64,000 nt of DNA from an uncultured Christensenella sp. (GTDB taxonomy: Bacteria; Bacillota; Clostridia; Christensenellales; DTU072), in assembly GCA_905210905.1 (NCBI GenBank), contig CAJLYQ010000001.1, forward strand, positions 9,896-73,895. The letters are read 5' to 3'. Shown here in pieces: positions 50,428 through 59,462 of this stretch. A model generated the notes under the pieces. That model ran no database searches, had not been told where the DNA came from, and was given only the letters and a program-made list of their open reading frames with translations. A program made the position numbers and the translations under genes. Every line of letters begins with the position of its first letter. The stretch's first letter is position 1.

Positions 50428-52314
50428 ATGACAAGGAGAAAGGGTTTCGTTTTATTATTAGCGGTGGTTGCGATAGAGATTGTTTCGTGCTTTGTTGCGG
50501 TTTATCCGATAGCGGCGGCGAGTGCGGAAAGCGGTTCGGTCGGCGGAGAAAATTCCGAGCCGATATTTTACGGCGCGACGAAAATAACGCTGACGAAAGA
50601 CGCGATAACGGCGTTTTCCGTTAAAGACGCGCGGTTCCGCATATTTGCAAGAGATCGCCACGGGCGCGACCTTACTCCTTATTTAGTATGCGAGAGCGAC
50701 GACGTCGATCCGACAGTTGCGGGCGAATACTCCGTGCGGTACGTTGTGACGGACGGACGGGGAAACTCGGCTCGGATTACCGTTCCCGTAACGGTGCTTG
50801 ACGAAACGGGCGAAAAGTTCGTGATCGAGCGGACGGTTTACGCAGTGCCTGCGATGAAAAATATGTCGTTTATCGGAACGGAGCGCTGCAACACGGGCGA
50901 CAGGCAAATTTTGGGGATATATCTTCCCGAAGGGAGTTCTTTCCTTGCCCGCACGGTTTCCGCCGACGCCGAAAGCGATTTTCAGATAACTTTTTTCACG
51001 AACACGAGAGCGAAGAACTCGTTCGGTTCGATAAGCAAAACGCCGGGCGAATATCGGACTTTGTCCAACGTAAAAAGCGGCGTTTCCTATTCTTCCGTTC
51101 CGCTGATCACTTCCCCTCGGCTGTCCGAAGAGATAACGGACAAAACCTACAAAATCGAAGTTGGTTTCGACGGTTCGGCAAAACCGCTTGACTATTATCA
51201 TTATAAAGACGACGAACAAGCGTTTGTATCCGGGTGGAAAAGCACGGAAAGCGATTTCGGCGTGGTTGACGGCGAAGCGATGCCCGTGGTAGTGCCGTTT
51301 GCCGACGCGGACAAACTTTCTAATTACCGTTCGGGCGGTTATAACGCTCCGTTCGCTTCGCTCGACGCGTTTTTCGAATACTATCTCGAAGTCGTCAATC
51401 GTATGGACGAATGGATAGGTTTGTCGTTTGACGCGACGAATGCGCTTGACCGCAACTACCGCGTTAAGTACACCTGCGCGGCGGACGGCGGAATGTCCGG
51501 GGTGGGCGCGTACTATGCCGGCGTTTTCATTGCGGTAGGAAGTTATACCGCCGCGCCGTTTTTTCAGTACGGTTGGGGAACTTTGCACGAGATCGCGCAC
51601 GGATATCAGGGTTATCTCGGCAGGGGCAACACGAACGGAATGAATATCGGACTTAACGAAACGGGCAACAACGTGCTTGCTTATTACGTGCAAAACGACA
51701 GAACGCTTTATTTAGGAACGGACGACTGGATGGGCGGTTCTCTTGCCGCAGTCGAAAAGGCGCGCAACTCGCTCCGTTTAAGCGGCGGCGAAGTTTTCGT
51801 GGCTACTTCGACCTACGCCAACGCTTCCGAGAAACTTTACGCTTTAATCAACCTTTTCAACTCCTTCGAAGGGGCGAAGACCTACGGCAAACTGTTTTCT
51901 TACTACCGCGCTTTGGCGGCGGAAAAAGGGGTAAACGCATTCACTACGCCCGACTTATACGCTCTCTTCTTCGCCGAAGAATACGGCGCGAACGTTATCC
52001 CCTATCTTAAAGCCTGGAAACTCGCCGTATCCGACGAAATGGACGTGGAAGTATCGTCGAAAGACCTCGTTCCGTTCGTCATTCCGTCCGACGTTTTGGG
52101 CGAAGAGCAAGCGAAAGAACTGAAAGAAGACGGCGCGATCGAACTTCTTTTTGCTCCGGTGGCGGAAAGCGTGCTTAACGCGAGCGAAGAAACCGACCTT
52201 ACGATAAATATAAACGTCGACGATTTCGACGCAATTAAAGGGCGTTACGCAGGAATTTACAAAGGAAGCGAACTGATAAAACTCGTTTTGCTAAGTGACG
52301 ACAAGTTACCGTAA
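50428..52314 (+). CDS. M60-family (enhancin-like) zinc metallopeptidase, 3' part frameshifted
   Basis: 628 residues from the ATG at 50428, chosen for its AAGGAG 6 nt upstream and the signal peptide that starts there (M-T-R-R-K-G-F-V-L-L-L-A). An Ig-like domain of the Cry22/DUF5011 style (V-A-G-E-Y-S-V-R-Y-V-V-T-D) is followed by the M60 catalytic domain with H387-E-I-A-H391 and Glu411 in N-E-T-G-N-N. M60 peptidases include mucin-cleaving enzymes of host-associated bacteria. The frame ends at 52314, in what looks like the middle of a beta domain whose sequence continues in another frame (next entries), so this is a truncated or disabled version of a protein of about 1,040 residues. Confidence 0.88.
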   Translation: MTRRKGFVLLLAVVAIEIVSCFVAVYPIAAASAESGSVGGENSEPIFYGATKITLTKDAITAFSVKDARFRIFARDRHGRDLTPYLVCESDDVDPTVAGEYSVRYVVTDGRGNSARITVPVTVLDETGEKFVIERTVYAVPAMKNMSFIGTERCNTGDRQILGIYLPEGSSFLARTVSADAESDFQITFFTNTRAKNSFGSISKTPGEYRTLSNVKSGVSYSSVPLITSPRLSEEITDKTYKIEVGFDGSAKPLDYYHYKDDEQAFVSGWKSTESDFGVVDGEAMPVVVPFADADKLSNYRSGGYNAPFASLDAFFEYYLEVVNRMDEWIGLSFDATNALDRNYRVKYTCAADGGMSGVGAYYAGVFIAVGSYTAAPFFQYGWGTLHEIAHGYQGYLGRGNTNGMNIGLNETGNNVLAYYVQNDRTLYLGTDDWMGGSLAAVEKARNSLRLSGGEVFVATSTYANASEKLYALINLFNSFEGAKTYGKLFSYYRALAAEKGVNAFTTPDLYALFFAEEYGANVIPYLKAWKLAVSDEMDVEVSSKDLVPFVIPSDVLGEEQAKELKEDGAIELLFAPVAESVLNASEETDLTININVDDFDAIKGRYAGIYKGSELIKLVLLSDDKLP

Positions 52315-53444
52315 AAGGGTTGAAAATCGGATTTTATCGCATTTTAATGCCGCCTTTGATCGATTACGACGTAAAAAATCCGTCTTTCGTATTGACCGCC
52401 GAACGAAACGAACTTACGATAGACTACGTAAACTCCGCTTTATCGAAGAAAATTTTCCATCCGACGAAACTCAGGCTGCTCGGAATATACGGCGCGGAAG
52501 GGTTCTCGATGACTTTTTCGAACGATAACAAAACCGCGACCGTTGCTCTGGGCGGCGCGGATATGGGAAATCGCAACTCTACCTGGGCGGCAAAACCCGA
52601 CGAAGTTTACGCATCGGTGACGGTGGTAAAACAAGACGGTGAAGTCGCAAACGAATATGCGATTAAAGGCAACGAATACTTCTCTTCCCTGACGCTAAGC
52701 AATCCGCAAATAACGCTCGAATACGGGTACAAAATACGAGTTTACACACAAAAACCCGAAAAAGTCGGCGTTTGGTCGCTTTTAACAAACCCGTCCGAAG
52801 AAATAACCGCTTATCGCACCGCAGATCAAACCACGGAATACGAAGTAACCGAAGACGGACTGAAAAAACCAGGTGAAAAAGAGTTCTTTCCTGCAAAAAT
52901 TTTGTACGAAACGATAAAAGACGAATGGATTAAAAAAATCGCCGATTACTCCGAAACGCTTACGGACAAACAAGCGAAAAACTTGCGTTTCGACACGAAA
53001 ACAAAACGCGAAATATTGCGCATTTACGACAATCTTAACGAAGAAGACCGTATTCAGTTTTCCGATTTTTGCCAAAAAATCGGAAAAGGCAATCCGCCTG
53101 TCGTTACGCTTTTAACCAAACGGACGGAAATTTACGTCGGCGAAGAAATCGACTTGCTCGCCTTAATCTCGGCAAGCGATGTCGAAGATTTATATATCGA
53201 CGTAACGAGCAATTCGGTTTCCGTAAATACTACTTTGGATAACCGCAAACAAGGAATTTACTCCGTAACCTATACCGTAGTCGATTCGGACGGGAACGCT
53301 TCGAGCGCAACTCTCGAAGTGGAAGTTAAAGCAAAAATCAATCCGCCTTCCCCAGGCGAAGGCGACCCCGACAAACCGAACGGTCCCGGCGAAAACGAAC
53401 CGAAAAACGATAATCCAGGCAACGAAACCAACAACGTAAATTAG
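52299..53444 (+). pseudogene. Middle part of the broken M60 gene, in a shifted frame
   Basis: This frame is open from 52299, before the stop of the M60 frame, and has no good start: a TTG at 52320 with no correctly spaced ribosome binding site. Its first residues (Q-V-T-V-K-G-L-K-I-G-F-Y-R-I) complete the beta domain that the M60 frame begins with I-N-V-D-D-F-D-A-I-K-G. A helical region, an Ig-like domain (K-Q-G-I-Y-S-V-T-Y-T-V-V-D) and a Pro/Gly/Glu/Asn linker follow. It lacks any signal peptide. I read it as the continuation of the upstream gene after a single-base change between 52299 and 52312. Confidence 0.7.
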
Positions 53445-53548
53445 GCAAAACCGCAATTATCGGCATAGTTTCCGCCGCCGTTTTCGCCCTGATTTTCGCC
53501 GTATCCGCTATTATTTTCGTACGCAAAAAGAACCGCAAAAAGTCCTAA
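53414..53548 (+). pseudogene. C-terminal membrane anchor of the broken M60 gene, in a third frame
   Basis: In the frame of TAA 53546-53548, the sequence reads L-G-K-T-A-I-I-G-I-V-S-A-A-V-F, a further hydrophobic stretch, and F-V-R-K-K-N-R-K-K-S. This is a typical C-terminal membrane anchor with positive tail. It is joined to the Pro-rich linker of the previous fragment only by a second frameshift between 53414 and 53442. Confidence 0.7.
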
Positions 53549-53569
53549 CAGCGAGCAATGCCGAGCGGC

Positions 53570-53935
53570 AACGTGGGACGGCAACGCCGAGCGGCAACGT
53601 GGGACGTTGCATCCCTTTACGCAATAGATATATTACGCGTATAAGTCTATCACACGACACAATCAATTACTTTTAATGCGAACAAAGGCACTTTGGACAA
53701 GTGCCGTGAGTGCCGCCCTTATGGGGAGCGAGCGAGGGGCAACGCCCCTGCGAACTTCGCTTTTAAGCAAAATGTGTCATTTTGCTTCCGTGGTAGTCCG
53801 ACTCGTGCGTGATTAGATTTTGTCCGCACAAAGCAAAGCGACTGCCGCAAAATCCCGCACGACGTGTGGTCGGATAATGCCCCTCATCCGTCGGTTTTAC
53901 CGACACCTTCCCCCCAAGGGGAAGGCTTTGTTTGG
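53570..53935. mobile_element. MITE-like element, copy B (right end missing)
   Basis: This is the same element as copy A: tandem GCAACG-N5-CGTTGC units (53570-53610), the left end (53605-53690), the shared core with GTGCCGTGAGTGCCGCCCTT and CGTGCGTGATTAGATTTTGT, and hairpins at 53765-53787 and 53890-53904. The right inverted end present in copy A is not recognisable here. It lies just after the broken M60 gene. From 53936 to 54095 there is only AT-rich DNA and a terminator hairpin. Confidence 0.65.
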
Positions 53936-54011
53936 TCGGATAATTGGCTTTATTTGAACATTAAAAGAAATCCGCATAACGATCGTCACGCAGATTTCAA
54001 ACAAAACAACA

Positions 54012-54036
54012 AACAAGTAACGGCTCGTTACTTGTT
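54012..54036 (-). terminator. Terminator of the copA-acetyltransferase operon
   Basis: AACAAGTAACG / CGTTACTTGTT, a perfect 11-bp stem with a 3-nt loop, followed on the minus strand by a T-rich stretch (TGTTGTTTTGTTTG). It lies 60 bp after the acetyltransferase stop. Confidence 0.75.
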
Positions 54037-54095
54037 AAGTATTATAAGCGAATAATGTCTTTTTGTCAACTACCGTGTCGAAATTTAAGACTAAA

Positions 54096-54845
54096 TCAAT
54101 AATTTCCTTCGGGTTGGAAAGCACGGTCGTAAAACGTGAAGTGGTTAAATCCGTCAAGTTCGTTTTCGTCCGCTCTTCTCGTCCTTATCGGTTTTGCCGG
54201 AATACCTGCGACAAGGGTAAAATCTTCCACGCTTTTCTTCACTATCGCGCCGGTTGCGACGACTGCGCCTTTGCCGATCTTTACGCCGGGAAGTATGGTG
54301 CTTGCGGTATAAACCTTAGCGTACTCGCCTATTTCCACGGGAGAATACGTTCTTTCCATATGGTTGCTTTCCGAATGACCGTGGGTGAAAATTTTCGAGT
54401 ACTCGGTTATCATCGAATAATCGCCGAATCTTACTCCGCCTTTGGAATCTATGTAACAGCAGTGGTTCCAAGTAACGAAGTCGCCTACTTCGATGTTCTT
54501 GCCGTAGTTAAACCTGCACCCTTCGTTGGCAATAAACCCTTCTCCGCAAGACTTAAAAAGATTTTTCGCAATCAAACTACGGAACGGTATCGCGAAAGCG
54601 CAGTTGATCCCTTGCGGCGTTCTGTCGATGACTTCCCAAAGGATATGGAGATTTCTTTCTTCTTTCGTGTACGGTTCTTCCACGCCCATCGGAAGATAAT
54701 CTCCCCACAGTCTGAACCCTTCGATTTGTTCTTTGTCGAAATCTTTCACGCCGATTAAATCAAGCGTTTTTAACATATTTTCCGCGTCCAAACCTTGTTT
54801 AATCCACTTTTCCGCGTCCTTAATCATTCTTTCGTTTACGTCCAT
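54096..54845 (-). CDS. Left-handed beta-helix (hexapeptide) acyltransferase
   Basis: 249 residues. The C-terminal half has hexapeptide repeats of the CoA-dependent acetyltransferase type (I-E-V-G-D-F-V, V-R-F-G-D-Y-S, I-G-E-Y-A-K-V, V-K-I-G-K-G-A-V-V-A-T-G-A-I-V), with H-G-H-S near residue 165 and the closing A-G-I-P-A-K-P. The N-terminal 90 residues are a helical extension not typical of small maltose/galactoside acetyltransferases. The acceptor is unknown. It overlaps the end of copA by 26 nt with AAGGT upstream, so it is cotranscribed with the copper pump; the link between them is not obvious. Confidence 0.85.
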   Translation of the reverse strand: MDVNERMIKDAEKWIKQGLDAENMLKTLDLIGVKDFDKEQIEGFRLWGDYLPMGVEEPYTKEERNLHILWEVIDRTPQGINCAFAIPFRSLIAKNLFKSCGEGFIANEGCRFNYGKNIEVGDFVTWNHCCYIDSKGGVRFGDYSMITEYSKIFTHGHSESNHMERTYSPVEIGEYAKVYTASTILPGVKIGKGAVVATGAIVKKSVEDFTLVAGIPAKPIRTRRADENELDGFNHFTFYDRAFQPEGNY

Positions 54846-57159
54846 TTTTACCTTCTTTTCTTTTTTTATTTGCTTTATCTCCGAGTTTAACCGTTCTTAA
54901 TCTCAGAGCGTTGGTTACTACGCAAACGCTGCTTAAACTCATTGCCGCCGCGCCGATCATCGGGCTGAGCGCGACTTTGCAAAACGGATACAGCACGCCT
55001 GCCGCTACCGGAATTCCGATTGCGTTGTAAATAAACGCCCAAAAAAGGTTTTCCTTTATGTTGCGTACCACCGCTTTGCTGAGTTTAACCGCGTCGGGAA
55101 CGCATCTCAGGTCGTTCCTTACAAGCACTACGTCCGCACTTTCCACCGCAACGTCCGTGCCTGCGCCGATAGCGATTCCTACGTCCGCTCCTGCAAGAGC
55201 GGGGGCGTCGTTTATTCCGTCGCCGACCATTGCGGTTTTGCCGCCGCTATATTTTATCTCTCTTATTTTCTTTTCTTTTTGGTCGGGCAGGACTCCGGCT
55301 ACGACTTCGTCCACACCGACGGTTTTTGCCACCGCCTGCGCGGTAAGTTCGTTGTCCCCGGTCAGCATCACGACTTTAAGTCCTTCTTTTTTCAGGCTCG
55401 CCACCGCCGCCGGGCTCGTTTGTTTTACCTTGTCCGCAACCGCTATTATTCCTATTATAGCACCTTTCTCTCCCACGAGTAAGGGGGTTTTGCCGTTTTT
55501 CGCAAGTTCTTTCCTTTTCTCGTCGGCGCCGTCGTTTTTCGCGCCGAATTTTTCGGCATAATCGGCGTTGCCGACGAAAAACTGCCTGCCGCCGACGTCG
55601 CCCGTAATTCCGAGTCCGAACGCCGCGTTAAAGTTTTCCGCTTCGTCAAGCCGTATTCCGCGCGTTTCACACTCGTTTATCACCGCAAGAGCAAGCGGAT
55701 GTTCGCTGCGCTTTTCCAGCGCGCCCGCTATTTTAAGGACTTCGTTTTCTTCGCAACCGAACGCAACCACGTCCGTTACGGACGGTTTCCCTTCGGTAAT
55801 CGTTCCCGTTTTGTCAAGCACCACCGTGTCCACAGATTTTAGCGTTTCCAACGCCTCGCCCGACTTAATAAGAATACCGTTCTCCGCGCCCTTTCCCGTG
55901 CCTACCATTATCGCAACCGGCGTTGCAAGTCCGAGCGCGCACGGACAAGAAATAACCAGCACGCTTATTCCCCTCGCCAAAGCGAATTCAAGTCCGTAAC
56001 CGACGCTTAGCCAAACGATAAACGCAACCAGCGCAATACCCATTACCACCGGCACGAACACACCGGATATTTTGTCCGCAAGTTTGGCAATCGGCGCTTT
56101 CGCACTCGACGCCTCTTCCACGAGTTTTATTATCTTCGCTATCGTAGTGTCCTGCCCGACGTCGGTCGCTCTCGCCTTAACGAAACCCGAACCGTTGACC
56201 GAGGCGGATATGAGTTTGTCCCCTTCGGTTTTTTCCACCGGTATGCTTTCGCCGGTAACCGCCGACTCGTCGAAAGACGAATTCCCTTCGATAATAACTC
56301 CGTCCACCGCCACTCTTTCGCCCGGTCTGACTACGAAAATATCCCCAACCGCGACGTCTTTCGCCGCTATCTCGACTTCCTTGCCGTCACGCTCGACAGT
56401 GACGGTTTCGGGTGCCAATTTCATAAGTTTGGTTATCGCTTCGCTTGTTTTTCCCTTAGAACGCGACTCAAGATACTTGCCTAAAGTAATAAGCGTGAGT
56501 ATCGTGCCCGCCGACTCGAAATACAGGTCGTGACTGTACTTCATAACGAGTTCGTGATTGCCCGTACCAAGCCCCCTGCCGATACGGCAAAGCGCAAACA
56601 AACCGTACAAAACCGCCGCCGTCGCGCCGAGCGCAACCAGCGTGTCCATATTCGGACTGCGTCTGAAAAGGGAAACGTAACCGCGCCTGAAATACTTTTG
56701 ATTAGCCACGAGTATAGGCGCGGTAAAAATAATCTGTACCACCGCAAGCGTAACCGCCGCCTCGTGCGAATACAACGCTTTGTCCAAAAAATCGGGTACG
56801 GGGACTTTTATCCAGTCGAGAAACATCTTCCCCATACTCACTATCATAAGCGGTATCCAAAAACATATCGATACGATAAGCCGCGTCTTCATCGACTTCT
56901 GCTCCGCCGCCGCAAGGTTTTCCTTGCCGGCGCCTTCCGCGCTCTCTTCTTCGCCGCGCGCCTTCGCTCCGTACCCCGCCTTCTTTACCGCCGAAATTAT
57001 CGCCTTAATCTTATCTTTTCCGTCCACTTCGCAAGTCATACTATTCGTAAGAAGATTAACGCTCACGTCCGTAACGCCGTCAAGCGCGGACACCGTCTTC
57101 TCTACCCTTGCGGAACACGCGGAACAACTCATTCCCGTCACGTCAAACCTGACTTTCAT
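54820..57159 (-). CDS. copA: Copper-translocating P-type ATPase CopA
   Basis: 779 residues. One N-terminal HMA domain with G-M-S-C12-S-A-C15; eight expected membrane helices; transmembrane metal site S-C-P-C-A-L; D-K-T-G-T-I-T; S-E-H-P in the nucleotide domain; G-D-G-I-N-D-A-P-A. The last helices carry Y-N (F-I-Y-N-A-I) and M-S-L-S-S, the Cu(I) signature of the P1B-1 group. It exports Cu(I) from the cytoplasm. AAGGAG lies 10 nt before the ATG. No copper regulator gene (CsoR or CopY) is next to it. Confidence 0.95.
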   Translation of the reverse strand: MKVRFDVTGMSCSACSARVEKTVSALDGVTDVSVNLLTNSMTCEVDGKDKIKAIISAVKKAGYGAKARGEEESAEGAGKENLAAAEQKSMKTRLIVSICFWIPLMIVSMGKMFLDWIKVPVPDFLDKALYSHEAAVTLAVVQIIFTAPILVANQKYFRRGYVSLFRRSPNMDTLVALGATAAVLYGLFALCRIGRGLGTGNHELVMKYSHDLYFESAGTILTLITLGKYLESRSKGKTSEAITKLMKLAPETVTVERDGKEVEIAAKDVAVGDIFVVRPGERVAVDGVIIEGNSSFDESAVTGESIPVEKTEGDKLISASVNGSGFVKARATDVGQDTTIAKIIKLVEEASSAKAPIAKLADKISGVFVPVVMGIALVAFIVWLSVGYGLEFALARGISVLVISCPCALGLATPVAIMVGTGKGAENGILIKSGEALETLKSVDTVVLDKTGTITEGKPSVTDVVAFGCEENEVLKIAGALEKRSEHPLALAVINECETRGIRLDEAENFNAAFGLGITGDVGGRQFFVGNADYAEKFGAKNDGADEKRKELAKNGKTPLLVGEKGAIIGIIAVADKVKQTSPAAVASLKKEGLKVVMLTGDNELTAQAVAKTVGVDEVVAGVLPDQKEKKIREIKYSGGKTAMVGDGINDAPALAGADVGIAIGAGTDVAVESADVVLVRNDLRCVPDAVKLSKAVVRNIKENLFWAFIYNAIGIPVAAGVLYPFCKVALSPMIGAAAMSLSSVCVVTNALRLRTVKLGDKANKKRKEGKNGRKRKND

Positions 57160-57193
57160 AGTTCAAGTTCTCCTTTTTTTCGTCTGTACCTTA

Positions 57194-57222
57194 ATTATAT
57201 CCGCTTAATAACCCTTTGTAAA
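57194..57222 (-). promoter_or_regulatory. SigmaA promoter of copA
   Basis: TTTACA (57217-57222), 17-bp spacer, TATAAT (57194-57199) on the minus strand, about 34 bp before the copA ATG. Confidence 0.8.
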
Positions 57223-57389
57223 ACGCTTGCCGCCATTTTTCGGTAAAAATATGAAAAATTTTTCGCATTAGTCCGAACCGAAAGGTTATTCTCTTCTTCC
57301 GCCGTTCTTTATAAGGTAATATATTACAAACACCAAACCGAGTATCGTCATACTTACGATTTTAGCCGTTTCATAAATTTTATCAACGA

Positions 57390-57414
57390 AAAACTGTCCT
57401 ATAAAAAGGACAGT
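57390..57414 (-). terminator. Terminator of the tetR-flavodoxin operon
   Basis: ACTGTCC / GGACAGT 7-bp stem with an 8-nt loop, followed on the minus strand by TTTTC. It lies 41 bp past the stop of the flavodoxin fusion gene. Confidence 0.75.
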
Positions 57415-57454
57415 TCGTTTGTGTTTTGCGTGTAAAAAAGCGAGCGAAAAAGAA

Positions 57455-58369
57455 TTATTTTTTCACTCTGCCGAACCGCATAACCACGCTTTTATAAGTT
57501 GAAGTAAAGGGCGACAGCAATTCGTCCGCTTCTTTTTTGATTTTTTCGAAAGGCGCGTTCATAAAATGGACGCTCACGTACTCGGCGTTTTTTATTTTTC
57601 CTTTCGCCTGCGCAAAAAACGAGCGCATCGGGGCGCACATATCGAACACCCACACGGGGAAACAGATCGTGACTTTTTCGTATGCGGCAAGGTCCACGCT
57701 TAATTCTTCTATCGGCATCGGCAGTTTTTGCGAGCCGAACCGACCGCACCACCAAAACCCTGAATCGCCGTTTATTCTCTCTTTCGTTTTTATTTCGTAA
57801 ATCGCCGCTCCGCTCTCGTTTGCCGTTTCGTAAGCGAGTTTTTTCGTGTAACCCGTTCTCGAAAAGAAGACTACGAGTTCGTTTTTCGTCCCTACGTTTT
57901 TGTAGTCGTTTTCATTGAAAACGAACTCCGACTGTCGACTGCCGATATAGCACGCCGCGCCCGTCGCCGCCTGCATCAAGCCGAAAACGAAATACAAGGT
58001 GGACATTGCGTTTGTGGGGAAAATAACGAATTGTATCGTTATCCACGCCATCAGCGTCAAGCCGAAAACTCCGCCAAAAATATAGCCGACTTTCTTTTTC
58101 GCAATCGTAAGAGCCGCCGCAACGAGATTCGTTATTCCGTTGACGACGATAAGCGCAATCCCCGGAAAAACGTAGTTTTGAAACAGTTTGTCGGCAAAGG
58201 GCAAAACCTGAAAATACGGCAACAACGCGTCCATTTTCATTATCTTTCCGCTCGGATCGACGAGCATACATATTCCGCCGAGAAACGCCCCTATCGAGAT
58301 GAACAGCGTCCAGAATATAAGCGCGCGACGGGATACGATCAGCCTTTTGCTTTCTTTTTTCGTTTCCAT
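57455..58369 (-). CDS. Membrane protein with C-terminal flavodoxin-like domain
   Basis: 304 residues. The first 150 or so contain about four hydrophobic segments (W-T-L-F-I-S-I-G-A-F-L-G-G near the start; A-L-I-V-V-N-G-I-T-N-L-V-A-A; G-V-F-G-L-T-L-M-A-W-I). From about residue 165 a flavodoxin domain begins (L-V-V-F-F-S-R-T-G-Y-T-K-K, the FMN phosphate loop) and goes on with F-P-V-W-V-F-D-M-C-A-P. It is the second gene of an operon led by a TetR regulator (21 bp apart). A redox or quinone-linked role is plausible; no partner is visible. Confidence 0.82.
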   Translation of the reverse strand: METKKESKRLIVSRRALIFWTLFISIGAFLGGICMLVDPSGKIMKMDALLPYFQVLPFADKLFQNYVFPGIALIVVNGITNLVAAALTIAKKKVGYIFGGVFGLTLMAWITIQFVIFPTNAMSTLYFVFGLMQAATGAACYIGSRQSEFVFNENDYKNVGTKNELVVFFSRTGYTKKLAYETANESGAAIYEIKTKERINGDSGFWWCGRFGSQKLPMPIEELSVDLAAYEKVTICFPVWVFDMCAPMRSFFAQAKGKIKNAEYVSVHFMNAPFEKIKKEADELLSPFTSTYKSVVMRFGRVKK

Positions 58370-58390
58370 TTTTATTACCGCTTGTTCCGT

Positions 58391-58996
58391 TTACTCTTCG
58401 GACGAAAACATTTCTTCCGCTTCTTCTTCGGTAAGCCCCATTAAAAGGTTTACCGTTTTTCTGAGTTCGTCCGTAACCGACGCGACCCACTCCGCGTCTT
58501 CGTGCAAAATAACGCTGCCTATTCCGTGCGACAGAAATATAGCCATCGCGTGAGCGTCCATTCTCGGCTTCGCGCCCTCTTCCACGAGTTTTACGATAAT
58601 TCGCTCGATGTAAGGCTCGATAAGCGTAAGCGCGTGTTCCCGTATCGCCCAACGCACCGTCTTGTGCATATTTTTTGCGTACTTTTCTCTGAACAGAATT
58701 ACTTCGCGCTTCATATACGCGAAAAACTTAAACAAGGGTTTGTCCGGATTGCTCTCCGCTTCCGTCGCTATCTCTTCGAAATCCTGTCTGTACGGCTCGA
58801 AAAACGAATCGATAACTTCGTCGAAAAGTTGATCCTTGCTGTTGTAATAATAGTAAAACAACCCCACTTCGCAGTCCGCTTCATCCGTTATGTTCCTTAT
58901 GCTCGTCCCTTCGAACCCGTTTTCGAAAAACAACTTCGTCCCTACTTCCACGAACTTCTTCTTTGCTCCGCCTGCGTATTTTGATTTTCTGGGCAT
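58391..58996 (-). CDS. TetR-family transcriptional regulator
   Basis: 201 residues. N-terminal helix-turn-helix (T-S-I-R-N-I-T-D-E-A-D-C-E-V-G-L-F-Y-Y-Y-Y-N-S-K-D-Q-L-F) is the standard TetR form; the C-terminal ligand domain is not assignable. GGAAGG precedes the ATG by about 10 nt. It probably controls itself and the flavodoxin fusion gene downstream. The acidic C terminus (E-E-E-A-E-E) is unusual but not alarming. Confidence 0.92.
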   Translation of the reverse strand: MPRKSKYAGGAKKKFVEVGTKLFFENGFEGTSIRNITDEADCEVGLFYYYYNSKDQLFDEVIDSFFEPYRQDFEEIATEAESNPDKPLFKFFAYMKREVILFREKYAKNMHKTVRWAIREHALTLIEPYIERIIVKLVEEGAKPRMDAHAMAIFLSHGIGSVILHEDAEWVASVTDELRKTVNLLMGLTEEEAEEMFSSEE

Positions 58997-59031
58997 CTTT
59001 CTTTATCCTTCCTTTATTAAAATATCGCTCA

Positions 59032-59060
59032 ATTATATCACTCGCAATCCGCATTGTCAA
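59032..59060 (-). promoter_or_regulatory. Full-consensus sigmaA promoter of the tetR operon
   Basis: TTGACA (59055-59060), 17-bp spacer ending TGA, and TATAAT (59032-59037): both hexamers perfect plus an extended -10 (TGATATAAT). Such a strong promoter at an autoregulated gene suggests tight repression. Confidence 0.9.
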
Positions 59061-59162
59061 CGGATAAAATCAGATTGTTTCGTTTGTTACGAAGTTTTTG
59101 TTTCTCGCTTTCCGAGCGTTCGTTTCGTTCGGAAAAAAGCGGCTACAGACGTGAAAACAAAT

Positions 59163-59194
59163 AAAAAAACCGTCCGAAAATAAGGGCGGTTTTT
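59163..59194 (-). terminator. Terminator of the metallophosphoesterase operon
   Basis: AAAAACCGTCC / GGGCGGTTTTT stem (one T-G wobble) with an 8-nt loop and, on the minus strand, a run of seven T. It lies 33 bp past the stop of the 61-residue gene. Confidence 0.85.
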
Positions 59195-59226
59195 CCGTGC
59201 GTCGAAAAAATATAAAGTAAGGGCGG

Positions 59227-59412
59227 TTATACCAAAAGGGGTTGTTCGTAGAACAGCACTTCCACGCGGTAGCCTACTCTGGAAAGGTATTTATTGAACC
59301 TTTCTTCCGCGCGCAAAATCGCTTCGGCGTCGGTGGAGGCGTTGACGGTGATTACTTTGGTGAACCGTTTGTTTTTCGGCGTGTGTATCACGCAGGTAAC
59401 TTTATATTCCAT
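59227..59412 (-). CDS. Small conserved-looking hypothetical protein (61 residues)
   Basis: 61 residues, not recognised. It has a beta-alpha pattern: V-T-C-V-I-H-T near the start, then F-T-K-V-I-T-V-N-A, a helix A-E-A-I-L-R-A-E-E-R-F, and a final strand V-E-V-L-F-Y. A good site (GGAAAGGA) lies 7 nt before the ATG. It sits 50 bp after the metallophosphoesterase gene and before the terminator, so it is probably cotranscribed. No signal peptide, so it should be cytoplasmic. Confidence 0.7.
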   Translation of the reverse strand: MEYKVTCVIHTPKNKRFTKVITVNASTDAEAILRAEERFNKYLSRVGYRVEVLFYEQPLLV

Positions 59413-59462
59413 ATCGTTTTCCTTTCCGCCGCGCGGATTTTCCGCGCGACGGGATCTTTTTA

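Noticed and set aside
52320..53444. A separate gene starting at TTG 52320
   Set aside because: There is no correctly spaced ribosome binding site and no signal peptide, and the sequence continues the M60 protein's beta domain.
59032..59060. A TetR operator palindrome over the tetR promoter
   Set aside because: Only a partial direct similarity (CGCTC / CTCGC) was found, not a convincing inverted repeat.
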